Shown here piece by piece: positions 36,144 through 45,492 of a stretch of DNA of 64,000 bases. Within the stretch, counting starts at the first letter, position 1, and every line of letters begins with the position of its first letter. The translations under genes were made by a program, and so were the position numbers. Below the pieces are notes generated by a model that saw nothing but the letters and a program-made list of their open reading frames with translations, was not told where the DNA came from and did not search any database. Source of the stretch: Comamonadaceae bacterium (lineage in GTDB: Bacteria > Pseudomonadota > Gammaproteobacteria > Burkholderiales > Burkholderiaceae_C); contig JAIXSQ010000011.1 in NCBI GenBank assembly GCA_027484575.1, forward strand, positions 1-64,000, written 5' to 3'.

Positions 36144-37199
36144 ATGTCCACACCTGCAATCCGTCACGTGGCGCACCGGCTGGCCGGCGCCTTCCTCCTG
36201 GTTCCGCTGCTCGCCGGCTGCGACACGGTCGTGATGAAGCCGCACGGCGACATCGCGCGCCAGCAGGCCCAGCTGATCGCGACCTCGACCTTCCTGATGC
36301 TGCTGATCATCGTGCCGGTGATCGCGCTGACGCTGTGGTTCGCGTTCCGCTACCGCGCCTCGAACACCGCCGCGACCTACACGCCCGACTGGGACCACTC
36401 CACCCGGCTGGAGCTGGTGATCTGGGGCGCGCCGCTGGCCATCATCATCGCCCTGGGCGCGATCACCTGGGTCAGCACGCACAAGCTCGACCCCTACCGC
36501 CCGCTGGAGCGCCTGGACGCGCAGCGCGAGGTGCCGGCCGGCGTGCAGCCGCTGGTGGTGCAGGTGGTGTCGCTCGACTGGAAGTGGCTGTTCCTCTATC
36601 CCGAGCAGGGCATCGCCACCGTCAACGAACTGGCCGCGCCGGTGGACCGACCGATCCGCTTCGACATGACCTCGTCGAATGTGATGAACACCCTGTACGT
36701 TCCCGCACTGGCCGGCATGGTCTACACCATGCCCGGCATGCAGACCCAGCTGCACGCGGTGATCAACCGCGAAGGCGTGTACGACGGCTTCTCGGCCAAC
36801 TACAGCGGCGCGGGCTTCTCCAACATGCGCTTCAAGTTCCACGGCCTCAGCGAGCAGGGCTTCGCCGACTGGGTCAGCGCCGCCCGTGCCGGCGGGCAGG
36901 CGCTCACGCGCGAGGCCTACCTGAAGCTGGAGCAGCCCAGCGAACGCGAGCCGGTGCGCCGCTACGCGCTGGTGCAGGACGGCCTGTGGCCCGCGATCCT
37001 GAACCGCTGCGTGGACGGCAGCCGCATGTGCATGCACGACATGATGGCCATCGACCGCGCCGGTGGCGGCGGCAAGGGCGCCGTGCGCGGCCTGGCGCAG
37101 GCGCCCTGGGACGGCCGCAGCAAGCCCGTGGTGGCCGCCCTGTGCACCCCGAACAACCCGCTGGGCGCGGCAGCGCCCGCGGCGGCCGCCGTCAACTGA
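36144..37199 (+). CDS. cyoA: Quinol oxidase subunit II (CyoA)
   Basis: A 351-residue lipoprotein subunit of a heme-copper quinol oxidase. [14 protein letters not shown] is the lipobox region, and two membrane helices follow ([24 protein letters not shown] and [22 protein letters not shown]). The periplasmic cupredoxin domain has [31 protein letters not shown] and ends [20 protein letters not shown], where the Cu-A cysteines of cytochrome c oxidases are missing; this marks a quinol oxidase. It is the first gene of a run continuing through regA. Confidence 0.95.
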   Translation: MSTPAIRHVAHRLAGAFLLVPLLAGCDTVVMKPHGDIARQQAQLIATSTFLMLLIIVPVIALTLWFAFRYRASNTAATYTPDWDHSTRLELVIWGAPLAIIIALGAITWVSTHKLDPYRPLERLDAQREVPAGVQPLVVQVVSLDWKWLFLYPEQGIATVNELAAPVDRPIRFDMTSSNVMNTLYVPALAGMVYTMPGMQTQLHAVINREGVYDGFSANYSGAGFSNMRFKFHGLSEQGFADWVSAARAGGQALTREAYLKLEQPSEREPVRRYALVQDGLWPAILNRCVDGSRMCMHDMMAIDRAGGGGKGAVRGLAQAPWDGRSKPVVAALCTPNNPLGAAAPAAAAVN

Positions 37200-37242
37200 C
37201 CTTCATCGCCCCGGCCGCGTGGCCGGGGCACGAGAGCACCCC

Positions 37243-39231
37243 ATGTCCTTCAGCCAACTGATCCTGGGCCGCCTCAGCTGGGAGGCGATCCCCCTGCACG
37301 AGCCGATCCTGATCGGCACCTTCGCGGCGACCGCCCTGGGTGGCCTGCTGCTGCTGGCGGCGCTGACGAAGTACCGCCTGTGGGCACCGCTGTGGCGCGA
37401 CTGGGTGTGCAGCATCGACCACAAGAGGATCGGCATCATGTACATGGTGCTGGGCCTGGTGATGCTGCTGCGCGGCTTCGCCGACGCGATCATGATGCGC
37501 ATGCAGCAGGCGGTGGCCTTCAACGGCAGCGAGGGGTTCCTGCCGGCGCACCACTACGACCAGATCTTCACCGCGCACGGCGTGATCATGATCTTCTTCG
37601 TGGCCATGCCGCTGGTCACGGGGTTCATGAACTACGTGGTGCCGCTGCAGATCGGCGCGCGCGACGTGGCCTTCCCGTTCCTGAACAACTTCAGCTTCTG
37701 GATGACCACCGGCGGCGCCATCCTGATCATGGCCTCGCTGTTCATCGGCGAGTTCGCCAAGACCGGCTGGCTGGCCTACCCGCCGCTGTCGGGCATCCTG
37801 CAGAGCCCCGACGTCGGCGTGGACTACTACGTCTGGGCGCTGCAGATCGCGGGGGTGGGCACGACGCTGTCGGGCATCAACCTGATCGCCACCATCCTGA
37901 AGATGCGGGCGCCGGGCATGACGCTGATGAAGATGCCGGTGTTCACCTGGACGGCGCTGTGCACCAACGTGCTGATCGTGGCCACCTTCCCGGTGCTGGC
38001 CGCCACGCTGGCGCTGCTGACCGCCGACCGCTACCTGGGCACCAACTTCTTCACGACCGACCTGGGCGGCAACCCCATGCTGTACGTGAATCTGATCTGG
38101 ATCTGGGGCCACCCCGAGGTCTACATCCTGGTGCTGCCGGTCTTCGGCATCTTCTCCGAGGTGGTGGCCACGTTCAGCCGCAAGCGCCTGTTCGGCTACA
38201 CCTCGATGGTCTACGCGACCGTCGTCATCACGGTGCTGTCGTACCTGGTGTGGCTGCACCACTTCTTCACCATGGGCTCGGGCGCCAGCGTGAACTCGTT
38301 CTTCGGGATCACGACCATGATCATCTCGATCCCGACCGGGGCGAAGATCTTCAACTGGCTGTTCACCATGTACCGCGGCCGCATCCGCTTCGAGGTGCCG
38401 ATGCTGTGGACGGTGGGCTTCATGGTCACCTTCGTCATCGGCGGCATGACCGGCGTGCTGCTGGCCGTGCCCCCGGCCGACTTCGTGCTGCACAACAGCC
38501 TGTTCCTGATCGCGCACTTCCACAACGTGATCATCGGCGGCGTGGTGTTCGGCATCTTCGCCGGCATCAACTACTGGTACCCCAAGGCCTTCGGCTACCG
38601 GCTCGACGACTTCTGGGGCCGGGTGTCGTTCTGGTTCTGGCTGGTCGGCTTCTGGGTCGCGTTCACGCCGCTGTACGTGCTCGGCCTGATGGGCGTCACC
38701 CGCCGCATGAACCAGTTCGACGACCCGTCGCTGCAGGTGTGGTTCGTGATCGCCGCCATCGGCGCGGGCCTGATCGCGATCGGGATCGCGGCCTTCCTGG
38801 TGCAGATCGTCGTGAGCTACCTGCGGCGCGAGCAGCTGCGCGACACCACGGGCGACTGCTGGGACGGCCGCACGCTCGAGTGGGCCACCGCCTCGCCGCC
38901 GGCCGACTACAACTTCGCGTTCACGCCGGTGGTGCACGACAACGACGCCTGGCACGACATGAAGCGCCGCGGCGCCCGGCGCCCGCTGGCCGGCTTCAAG
39001 CCGATCCACATGCCCAGGAACACCGCCGCCGGCTTCGTGATCGCGATGATCGCCACGGCCTGGGGCTTCGCGCTGGTCTGGCACATGTGGCTGCCGGCGG
39101 TGCTGCTGTTCGCGGCGCTGGTGGCCGCCGCCATCGTGCACACCTTCAACCACGACCGCGACTTCCACATCCCGGCCGACGAGGTCGCGCGCACCGAGCA
39201 GGCACGCACCCGCGCGCTGGCCGCCGCCTGA
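37243..39231 (+). CDS. cyoB: Quinol oxidase subunit I (CyoB)
   Basis: The catalytic subunit, 662 residues with about fifteen helices. It carries the quinol-site residues ([16 protein letters not shown]), the low-spin heme ligand ([10 protein letters not shown]), the Cu-B/cross-linked tyrosine motif [17 protein letters not shown], paired histidines WLHHFFTMG, and the [17 protein letters not shown] heme-ligand pair. It reduces oxygen to water with ubiquinol and pumps protons. Whether its high-spin heme is o or a cannot be told from the subunit. Confidence 0.97.
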   Translation: MSFSQLILGRLSWEAIPLHEPILIGTFAATALGGLLLLAALTKYRLWAPLWRDWVCSIDHKRIGIMYMVLGLVMLLRGFADAIMMRMQQAVAFNGSEGFLPAHHYDQIFTAHGVIMIFFVAMPLVTGFMNYVVPLQIGARDVAFPFLNNFSFWMTTGGAILIMASLFIGEFAKTGWLAYPPLSGILQSPDVGVDYYVWALQIAGVGTTLSGINLIATILKMRAPGMTLMKMPVFTWTALCTNVLIVATFPVLAATLALLTADRYLGTNFFTTDLGGNPMLYVNLIWIWGHPEVYILVLPVFGIFSEVVATFSRKRLFGYTSMVYATVVITVLSYLVWLHHFFTMGSGASVNSFFGITTMIISIPTGAKIFNWLFTMYRGRIRFEVPMLWTVGFMVTFVIGGMTGVLLAVPPADFVLHNSLFLIAHFHNVIIGGVVFGIFAGINYWYPKAFGYRLDDFWGRVSFWFWLVGFWVAFTPLYVLGLMGVTRRMNQFDDPSLQVWFVIAAIGAGLIAIGIAAFLVQIVVSYLRREQLRDTTGDCWDGRTLEWATASPPADYNFAFTPVVHDNDAWHDMKRRGARRPLAGFKPIHMPRNTAAGFVIAMIATAWGFALVWHMWLPAVLLFAALVAAAIVHTFNHDRDFHIPADEVARTEQARTRALAAA

Positions 39232-39248
39232 GACCGGAGCAACCCGCC

Positions 39249-39875
39249 ATGGCATCGACTTCCACCCTGGCCGCGGCCGGCAGCACGCCGGTCTTCTACG
39301 ACGACGGCAGCCACCATCCCGAGCAGGGCACGCTGCTGGGCTTCTGGCTCTACCTGATGAGCGACTGCCTCATCTTCGCTGTCCTGTTCGCCTGCTACGC
39401 GGTGCTGGGCCGCAGCTACGCGGCCGGCCCCTCGGGCGCCGACCTGTTCGAGCTGCCGCTGGTGGCCGCGAACACCGCGATCCTGCTGTTGTCCTCGATC
39501 ACCTACGGCATGGCCATGATCGGCATGCAGCACGGCCGCAAGGCGCAGGTGCTGGGCTGGCTGGCGGTGACGGGCCTGCTGGGCCTGGGCTTCCTGGGCA
39601 TCGAGGTCTACGAGTTCGCGCACCTGGTGCACGACGGCGCCGGCCCCGGCCGCAGCGCCTTCCTGTCCAGCTTCTTCGTGCTGGTGGGCACGCACGGCCT
39701 GCACGTGGCCTTCGGCTGCATCTGGCTGGTCACGCTGATGGCCCAGGTGCAGCGCAGCGGCCTGACCACCGCGATCAAGCGCCGGCTGGTGTGCCTGTCG
39801 ATGTTCTGGCACTTCCTGGACGTCGTCTGGATCGGCGTCTTCACCTTCGTGTACCTGATGGGGAGCCTGCAATGA
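39249..39875 (+). CDS. cyoC: Quinol oxidase subunit III (CyoC)
   Basis: A 208-residue, five-helix subunit of the heme-copper oxidase. LLGFWLYLMSDCLIFAVLFACYAVL, the glutamate in GIEVYEFAHLV and MFWHFLDVVWIGVFTFVYL are family hallmarks. GGAG precedes the start by ten bases. The stop overlaps the cyoD start (AATGA). Confidence 0.95.
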   Translation: MASTSTLAAAGSTPVFYDDGSHHPEQGTLLGFWLYLMSDCLIFAVLFACYAVLGRSYAAGPSGADLFELPLVAANTAILLLSSITYGMAMIGMQHGRKAQVLGWLAVTGLLGLGFLGIEVYEFAHLVHDGAGPGRSAFLSSFFVLVGTHGLHVAFGCIWLVTLMAQVQRSGLTTAIKRRLVCLSMFWHFLDVVWIGVFTFVYLMGSLQ

Positions 39876-40249
39876 GCGCGCACGACCACGGCCCGGACGG
39901 CCACCACGACGACGTGGGCTACCACGCCACGGTCAAGGGCTATGCGACGGGCTTCGCGCTGTCGGTCGTGCTCACGGCCATCCCGTTCTGGCTGGTCATG
40001 GCCAAGGTGCTGCCCGCGCAGGCCACGGCGCTGGTGATCGCGGCCTTCGCGGCGGTGCAGATGCTGGTGCACATGGTGTACTTCCTGCACCTGAACACCA
40101 AGGTCGAGGGCGGCTGGTCGCTGCTGGCGCTGGTGTTCACCGGCGTGCTGGTCGTGATCATGCTGGCCGGCTCGGTGTGGGTGATGTTCCACATGAACGC
40201 CAACATGATGCCGGCGCACGACGCTGCCACGATGCGCGTGATGCCCTGA
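39872..40249 (+). CDS. cyoD: Quinol oxidase subunit IV (CyoD)
   Basis: A 125-residue, three-helix small subunit. A His-rich N-terminus (SAHDHGPDGHHDD) leads into YATGFALSVVLTAIPFWLVM and MLVHMVYFLHLNTKVEGGW, typical of CyoD. It starts within the cyoC stop. Downstream, where cyoE (heme O synthase) usually follows, lies SURF1. Confidence 0.93.
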   Translation: MSAHDHGPDGHHDDVGYHATVKGYATGFALSVVLTAIPFWLVMAKVLPAQATALVIAAFAAVQMLVHMVYFLHLNTKVEGGWSLLALVFTGVLVVIMLAGSVWVMFHMNANMMPAHDAATMRVMP

Positions 40250-40259
40250 GGCCCGCCCC

Positions 40260-41039
40260 ATGGCCCGCACCGCGCCGCGCCCGCGCCCGGCCGCCCTCGT
40301 GGCGGCGCTGGGGGGGGCCGCGGCGCTGCTCATGGCGGGGCTGGTGGCGCTGGGGGTGTGGCAGCTGCAGCGCCTCGCCTGGAAGGAGGCGCTGGTCGCC
40401 CGCATCGAGCGCCAGCTGGCCGGCGCGCCGGGGGCGCTGCCGCCGGTGGCCGACTGGCCCCGGCTGCGCCGCGAGGCTGACGAGTACCGCCGTGTGCAGG
40501 TGCAGGGGCGCTGGGACCCGCAGCGGCAGGCGCTGGTGCGCGCCAGCACCGTGCTGGGCAGCGGCTACTGGGTGCTCACGCCGCTGCAGCAGGCCGACGG
40601 CAGCTGGGTGCTGGTCAACCGCGGCTTCGTACCCAACGCCCTGAAGGCGCAGGTCCCGCCACCGGCCGCGGACGGGCCGCTGCCCGGCCTGCTGCGCCTG
40701 AGCGAGCCGGGCGGCAGCCTGCTGCAGGCCAACGACCCGGCCGCCGACCGCTGGTACGGCCGCGACGTGGCGGCGATCGCGGCCGCGCGCGGGCTGCGGG
40801 GACCGGTCGCGCCGTACTTCGTCGACCTGCAGGCGGCGCCCGGGACACCGCCGGACACCTGGCCGCGGCCGGGCCTGACGGTGCTGCAGTTTCCCAACCA
40901 CCACCTGCAGTACGCCCTGACCTGGTTCGCGCTGGCCGGGCTCGTCGGCGTGGCATTCGGGATCCTGCTGGCCCACGAGCGGCGCCAGCGCCGTCTGGCT
41001 ACAGTGCCTGTCCGTGCCGATCCCGATCCCACCGCCTGA
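40260..41039 (+). CDS. SURF1-family oxidase assembly protein
   Basis: A 259-residue inner-membrane protein with helices at both ends (ALLMAGLVALGVWQLQRLAWK and YALTWFALAGLVGVAFGILLA) and a periplasmic core. The family motifs GVWQLQR, GSGYWVLTPLQ, WVLVNRGFVP and FPNHHLQYALTWF are all present. SURF1 proteins help insert heme a in oxidases. In Paracoccus one SURF1 copy belongs to a quinol oxidase operon, so a heme-a-containing quinol oxidase is possible here. It starts ten bases after cyoD and overlaps the sensor gene by 26 bases. Confidence 0.92.
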   Translation: MARTAPRPRPAALVAALGGAAALLMAGLVALGVWQLQRLAWKEALVARIERQLAGAPGALPPVADWPRLRREADEYRRVQVQGRWDPQRQALVRASTVLGSGYWVLTPLQQADGSWVLVNRGFVPNALKAQVPPPAADGPLPGLLRLSEPGGSLLQANDPAADRWYGRDVAAIAAARGLRGPVAPYFVDLQAAPGTPPDTWPRPGLTVLQFPNHHLQYALTWFALAGLVGVAFGILLAHERRQRRLATVPVRADPDPTA

Positions 41040-42342
41040 ACCGCCCGCGGGCGTCGCCGCCGCGCCGGCACTGCTGGCCGGCCGCAAGAACCTGCAGCAG
41101 CTGGTCGAGCTGCGCTGGCTGGCGGTCGCCGGCCAGCTGGTCACCATCCTGGCGACCCAGTTCCTCATGGGCGTGCCGCTGCCGCTGGCGCAGATGCTGG
41201 CGCTGCTGGGCCTGCTGGTGGCGTGCAACCTGGCCAGCGCGTGGCGGGTGCGCCTGCCGCGGCCGGTGACCGATGCCGAGCTCAGCGCGGCGCTGCTGGT
41301 CGACGTGGTCGTGCTCACCGCGCAGCTGTACCACGCGGGCGGCATCACCAATCCCTTCGTGTTCCTCTACCTGTTGCAGGTCGCCGTCGCGGCCGTGCTG
41401 CTGCCGGCCGCGTGGACGTGGGGCATCGTGGGGGCCACCGGCCTGGGGCTGGTGGCGCTGACCTGGTGGCACGTGCCGCTGGGACTGCCGGGGCTGGACC
41501 TGCCCGCGCTGTCGGCCCAGTACGTGGGCGGCCTGCTGGTCTGCTTCATGCTCAACGCGGCGCTGCTGGTGATCTTCATCGGCCGCATCGGCCAGAACCT
41601 GCGTGAGCGGGACGCCCGACTGGCGCGCCTGCGCCAGCGCGCCGCCGAGGAGGAGCACATCGTGCGCATGGGCCTGCTGGCCTCGGGCGCGGCGCACGAG
41701 CTGGGCACGCCCCTGGCGACGCTGTCGGTGATCCTGGGCGACTGGGCGCGCATGGCCCCGTTCGCGGCCGAGCCCGAGCTGCGCGAGGAACTCGAGGAGA
41801 TGCAGCGCCAGATCGACCGCTGCAAGGCCATCGTGCGCGGCATCCTGCAGTCGGCCGGCGAGGCGCGGGCCGAGGCGCCCCAGCAGACCACGCTGCACCG
41901 CCTGCTCGACGGCCTGGCGACCGACTGGCAGCGCAGCCGCCCGCATGCGGCGCTGGACTACGCGCGGGCCGGCCTGCCCGACCTGCCCATCGTGGCCGAC
42001 ACGGCGCTGCGGCAGATGGTCGACAACGTGCTGGACAACGCCCACGAGGCGGCGCCGGGCCGGCCGGTGCAGCTGGCGGCGCGCTGCGACGACGAGCACC
42101 TGGTGCTCGAGGTGGCCGACCAGGGCCCGGGCTTCGCGCCGGCGATCCTCGAGCAGTTCGGCCAGCCCTACGCGTCCAGCAAGGCGCAGCCGGGCCGCGG
42201 GCTGGGCCTGTTCCTCGCGGTCAACGTGGCCCGCACCCTGGGGGGCCGCATCGAGGCGCGGCAGCGCCCCGGCGGCGGCGCGCTGGTCGCGATCACGCTA
42301 CCCTTGCACGCCCTGGCTGCCGCCCGGCCCGCCCATGCCTGA
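41014..42342 (+). CDS. Redox sensor histidine kinase, RegB/PrrB/RoxS type
   Basis: A 442-residue membrane sensor with about six N-terminal helices. The quinone-binding heptad of RegB, GGITNPF, is intact between helices. The phosphorylation motif is GAAHELGTPLATL (His228). A cysteine at 270 (QIDRCKAIVRG) lies where RegB has its redox-active Cys. The ATPase has VDNVLDNAHEA and GRGLGLFLAVNVARTLGG. It probably reads the quinone pool or respiratory flux and signals to the response regulator downstream (8-base overlap). GTG is the only suitable start. Confidence 0.9.
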   Translation: MPIPIPPPEPPAGVAAAPALLAGRKNLQQLVELRWLAVAGQLVTILATQFLMGVPLPLAQMLALLGLLVACNLASAWRVRLPRPVTDAELSAALLVDVVVLTAQLYHAGGITNPFVFLYLLQVAVAAVLLPAAWTWGIVGATGLGLVALTWWHVPLGLPGLDLPALSAQYVGGLLVCFMLNAALLVIFIGRIGQNLRERDARLARLRQRAAEEEHIVRMGLLASGAAHELGTPLATLSVILGDWARMAPFAAEPELREELEEMQRQIDRCKAIVRGILQSAGEARAEAPQQTTLHRLLDGLATDWQRSRPHAALDYARAGLPDLPIVADTALRQMVDNVLDNAHEAAPGRPVQLAARCDDEHLVLEVADQGPGFAPAILEQFGQPYASSKAQPGRGLGLFLAVNVARTLGGRIEARQRPGGGALVAITLPLHALAAARPAHA

Positions 42343-42886
42343 CGCCACCGACGCACCGCCGCGCGAACTGCTCATCGTCGAGGACGACGACGCGTTCGCC
42401 CGCACGCTGCAGCGCTCGTTCGAGCGGCGCGGCTACCGCGTGCACCGCATCACCGGACCCGAGCAGATCGACGCGCTGCTCGATGCGCACCAGCCCGGCT
42501 ACGCGGTGGTCGACCTGCGGCTGGGCAACGGCGCCTCGGGCCTGGCCTGCGTGCAGCAGCTGCACCAGGCCGATCCCGACCTGGTCATCGTGGTGCTGAC
42601 CGGCTTCGCGAGCATCGCCACCGCCGTCGAGGCCATCAAGCTGGGCGCGCGCCACTACCTGGCCAAGCCCTCGAACACCGACGACATCGAGGCCGCGTTC
42701 GCCCGCGCCCAGGGCGATGCCGAGGTGGGCCTGACGGGGCGGACGACCTCGATCAAGACGCTCGAGTGGGAGCGCATCCACGAGGTGCTGGCCGAGACCG
42801 GCTTCAACATCTCCGAGACCGCGCGCCGGCTGGGCATGCACCGTCGCACGCTGGCGCGCAAGCTGGAGAAGCAGCGGATCAAGTGA
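42335..42886 (+). CDS. Redox response regulator, RegA/PrrA/RoxR type
   Basis: A 183-residue regulator with a receiver domain (acidic pocket LLIVEDDDAFA, phospho-Asp in AVVDLRLGNGASGL, conserved Lys in YLAKPSNTDDI), a Pro-poor linker and a Fis-type helix-turn-helix (ERIHEVLAETGFNISETARRLGMHRRTLARKLEK), the exact RegA layout. It would regulate respiratory genes, plausibly including the upstream oxidase operon. Confidence 0.93.
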   Translation: MPDATDAPPRELLIVEDDDAFARTLQRSFERRGYRVHRITGPEQIDALLDAHQPGYAVVDLRLGNGASGLACVQQLHQADPDLVIVVLTGFASIATAVEAIKLGARHYLAKPSNTDDIEAAFARAQGDAEVGLTGRTTSIKTLEWERIHEVLAETGFNISETARRLGMHRRTLARKLEKQRIK

Positions 42887-42900
42887 TGGGGGACGACAGC

Positions 42901-43875
42901 TCAGTCGTTGACCATCACCAGCTTGCCCTTGACGGCGCGCGAGCCCATGTGGGCATACGCGGCCTTCAGGTCGGCCATGGGCATGGTGCGGTCGATCACC
43001 GGCTTGATCTTGCCTTGGCCGTACCAGCCGGCCAGCTCGGCCAGCATGGCCGCGTTCGCCTGGGGTTCGCGCTTGGCGAAGTCGCCCCAGAACACGCCGA
43101 CGATGGAGGCGCCCTTGAGCAGGGGCAGGTTCAGCGGCAGCGAGGGGATGGGGCCGCTGGCGAAGCCCACGACCAGGTAGCGGCCGCGCCAGGCGATGGA
43201 GCGGAACGCCGGCTCGGCGAACTCGCCGCCCACCGGGTCGTAGATGACGTCGGGGCCGTTCGGGCAGGCGGCCTTGATCGCGTCGCGCAGGTTGCCCTGG
43301 CTGTAGTTGATCGTCGCGTCGGCGCCCAGCTCGGTGCACAGCGCGCATTTCTCGTCGCTGGAGGCCGCGGCGACCACGCGCGCGCCGACGGCCTTGGCGA
43401 TCTGGATCGCGGCCGTGCCCACGCCGCCGGCGGCGCCCAGCACCAGCACCGTCTCGCCGGCCTTGAGCTGCGCCCGGTCGACCAGCGCGTGGTGCGAGGT
43501 GGCGTAGGTCATGATGAACGCGGCCGCGTCCACCGGCGGGAAGCCCGGGGGCAGCGGCATGCACAGCGCGGCAGGGGCGAGCACGTGGGTGCCGAAGCCG
43601 CCGGTGCCCGACAGGCAGGCGATGGGCTGGCCCGCTCGCAGGTGCCGCACGCCGTCGCCCACCGCCTCGACCACGCCGGCGTATTCCGAGCCCGGCACGA
43701 AGGGCAGGGGGGGCTTGATCTGGTACTTGTTCTGGACGATCAGCAGGTCGGGGAAGTTCAGGCTGGCCGCCTGGATGCGCACCAGCACCTGGCCCGGTCC
43801 CGGCTGCGGCGTGGGCAGCTCCTTCCACTGCAGCGCGTCGACGCCGACGGGGTTCTCGCAAAGCCAGGCATGCAT
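42901..43875 (-). CDS. NADPH:quinone oxidoreductase (zinc-free MDR family)
   Basis: A 324-residue medium-chain reductase. ATG at 43875 follows AAGGAGA. SLNFPDLLIVQNKYQIKPPLPFVPGSEYAG and the nucleotide motif VLVLGAAGGVGTAAIQIAKA are typical of Qor-like enzymes; zinc-binding cysteines of alcohol dehydrogenases are absent. It is convergent with regA and divergent from surE (97-base gap). Confidence 0.9.
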   Translation of the reverse strand: MHAWLCENPVGVDALQWKELPTPQPGPGQVLVRIQAASLNFPDLLIVQNKYQIKPPLPFVPGSEYAGVVEAVGDGVRHLRAGQPIACLSGTGGFGTHVLAPAALCMPLPPGFPPVDAAAFIMTYATSHHALVDRAQLKAGETVLVLGAAGGVGTAAIQIAKAVGARVVAAASSDEKCALCTELGADATINYSQGNLRDAIKAACPNGPDVIYDPVGGEFAEPAFRSIAWRGRYLVVGFASGPIPSLPLNLPLLKGASIVGVFWGDFAKREPQANAAMLAELAGWYGQGKIKPVIDRTMPMADLKAAYAHMGSRAVKGKLVMVND

Positions 43876-43972
43876 GGGACGGTCTCCTTCGCCGAAAGCG
43901 GCGGATGATAGGGCGCGCCCGCTGCAGTGCGATGTCCCTGCGGTGACCCCAGCCCTACAATCCCGCGGGTCC

Positions 43973-44737
43973 ATGAAGATCCTCCTGTCCAACGACGACG
44001 GTTACCAGGCGCCGGGCCTGCGGGCCCTGCACGACGCGATCGCCGACCTCGCCGAGGTGGTGGTGGTCGCCCCCGAGCACAACAACAGCGCCAAGTCCAA
44101 TGCGCTGACGCTGCACTCGCCGCTGTACGTGCACGAGGCGCACAACGGCTTCCGCTACGTCAACGGCACGCCGGCCGACTGCGTGCACATCGCGCTGACG
44201 GGCCTGCTGGACTTCCGGCCGGACCTCGTGGTCAGCGGCATCAACAACGGCGCCAACATGGGCGACGACACGATCTACTCGGGCACCGTCGGCGCGGCGA
44301 TGGAGGGCTACCTGTTCGGCATCCCGGCCATCGCGTTCTCTCAGGTCGAGAAGGGCTGGGCGCACATCGACGCGGCGGCGGCCAAGGCGCGCGAGCTGGT
44401 GCAGTCGGTGCTCGCCCAGGGGCCGGCGCAGCTGCCGCACTTCTTGCTGAACGTGAACATCCCCAACCGGCCGCTCGCGCAGATCGGCCCGTTCGAGGTC
44501 TGCCGCCTGGGGCGGCGCCACGCGGCCGAGAAGGTGATCGCGCAGCCCAGCCCGCACGGCCAGACCATGTACTGGATCGGCGGCGCCGGCCTGCCCAAGG
44601 ACGGCGCCGACGGCACCGATTTCCATGCGACCGCCCAGGGCCGCGTGTCGGTCACGCCGCTGCACGTCGACCTGACCGACCACCGCGCGCTGCCCGACTG
44701 GGGCCAGCGCATCGCCGGCTTCACGGGGGCGCGGTGA
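43973..44737 (+). CDS. surE: 5'/3'-nucleotidase SurE
   Basis: A 254-residue metal phosphatase acting on nucleoside monophosphates, important for stationary-phase survival. MKILLSNDDGYQAPGL carries the metal-binding Asp pair; PEHNNSAKSNALT and VSGINNGANMGDDTIYSGTVGAAMEG are diagnostic. It heads the surE-pcm-nlpD-rpoS string; its end overlaps pcm (GTGA). A TACAAT in the gap before the ATG may be its -10. Confidence 0.97.
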   Translation: MKILLSNDDGYQAPGLRALHDAIADLAEVVVVAPEHNNSAKSNALTLHSPLYVHEAHNGFRYVNGTPADCVHIALTGLLDFRPDLVVSGINNGANMGDDTIYSGTVGAAMEGYLFGIPAIAFSQVEKGWAHIDAAAAKARELVQSVLAQGPAQLPHFLLNVNIPNRPLAQIGPFEVCRLGRRHAAEKVIAQPSPHGQTMYWIGGAGLPKDGADGTDFHATAQGRVSVTPLHVDLTDHRALPDWGQRIAGFTGAR

Positions 44738-45492
44738 ACCGCCGTCCCGGCTTCCCGGCCCGGCTCGACCTGGGCACGCCGGCGCCTGCCGCGAAGGCCG
44801 CGCCTGCCCGCGTGCAGCCGGCCCCGCCCCTGGCACCGCAGGGCCTGGGGCTCGACTCGCAGGCCGTGCGCACCCGCATGGTCGACAAGCTCGCCGCCCA
44901 GGGCGTGCGCGATCCGCGCGTGCTGGCGGCCATGGGCGCGGTCGAGCGCCACCGCTTCGTCGACAGCGCGCTGGTCAACCAGGCCTACGAGGACACCAGC
45001 CTGCCGATCGGCCTCGGGCAGACCATCTCCAAGCCCAACGTGGTCGCGCGGATGGTCGAGCTGCTGCTGGCCGGCACCGAGGGCCAGCTGGGCCGCGTGC
45101 TCGAGGTCGGCACCGGCTGCGGCTACCAGGCGGCCGTGCTGGCGCGGGTGGCGCGCGAGGTCTACAGCATCGAGCGGCTGCGCGGCCTGCACGACAAGGC
45201 GCGCGACAACCTGCGGCCGCTGCGGCTGGCCAACGTGCACCTGCTGTTCGGCGACGGCATGCAGGGCTTCGCGCGGGGTGGGCCGTACGCGGGGATCATC
45301 GCGGCGGCCGGCGGCGAGGCCGTGCCCACCGCCTGGGTCGAGCAGCTGGCGGTGGGCGGCCGCATCGTCGCGCCCACGGTCATGCCCGGTGGGCAGCAGG
45401 CACTGGTCGTGGTGGAGAAGGGCCCGTCCGGGCTGCGCCAGACGGTCCTTGAGGCGGTCCATTTCGTCCCCCTAAAATCCGGCGTCGCCTGA
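44734..45492 (+). CDS. pcm: Protein-L-isoaspartate O-methyltransferase
   Basis: A 252-residue methyltransferase that repairs isoaspartyl residues with S-adenosylmethionine. The core starts GLDSQAVRTRMVDKLAAQGV; MGAVERHRFVD, YEDTSLPIGLGQTISKPNVVARM and the SAM loop VLEVGTGCGYQAAVLA are classical. The GTG start gives an Ala/Pro-rich extension of ~45 residues ahead of the core. It is coupled to surE and nlpD at both ends. Confidence 0.95.
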   Translation: MNRRPGFPARLDLGTPAPAAKAAPARVQPAPPLAPQGLGLDSQAVRTRMVDKLAAQGVRDPRVLAAMGAVERHRFVDSALVNQAYEDTSLPIGLGQTISKPNVVARMVELLLAGTEGQLGRVLEVGTGCGYQAAVLARVAREVYSIERLRGLHDKARDNLRPLRLANVHLLFGDGMQGFARGGPYAGIIAAAGGEAVPTAWVEQLAVGGRIVAPTVMPGGQQALVVVEKGPSGLRQTVLEAVHFVPLKSGVA

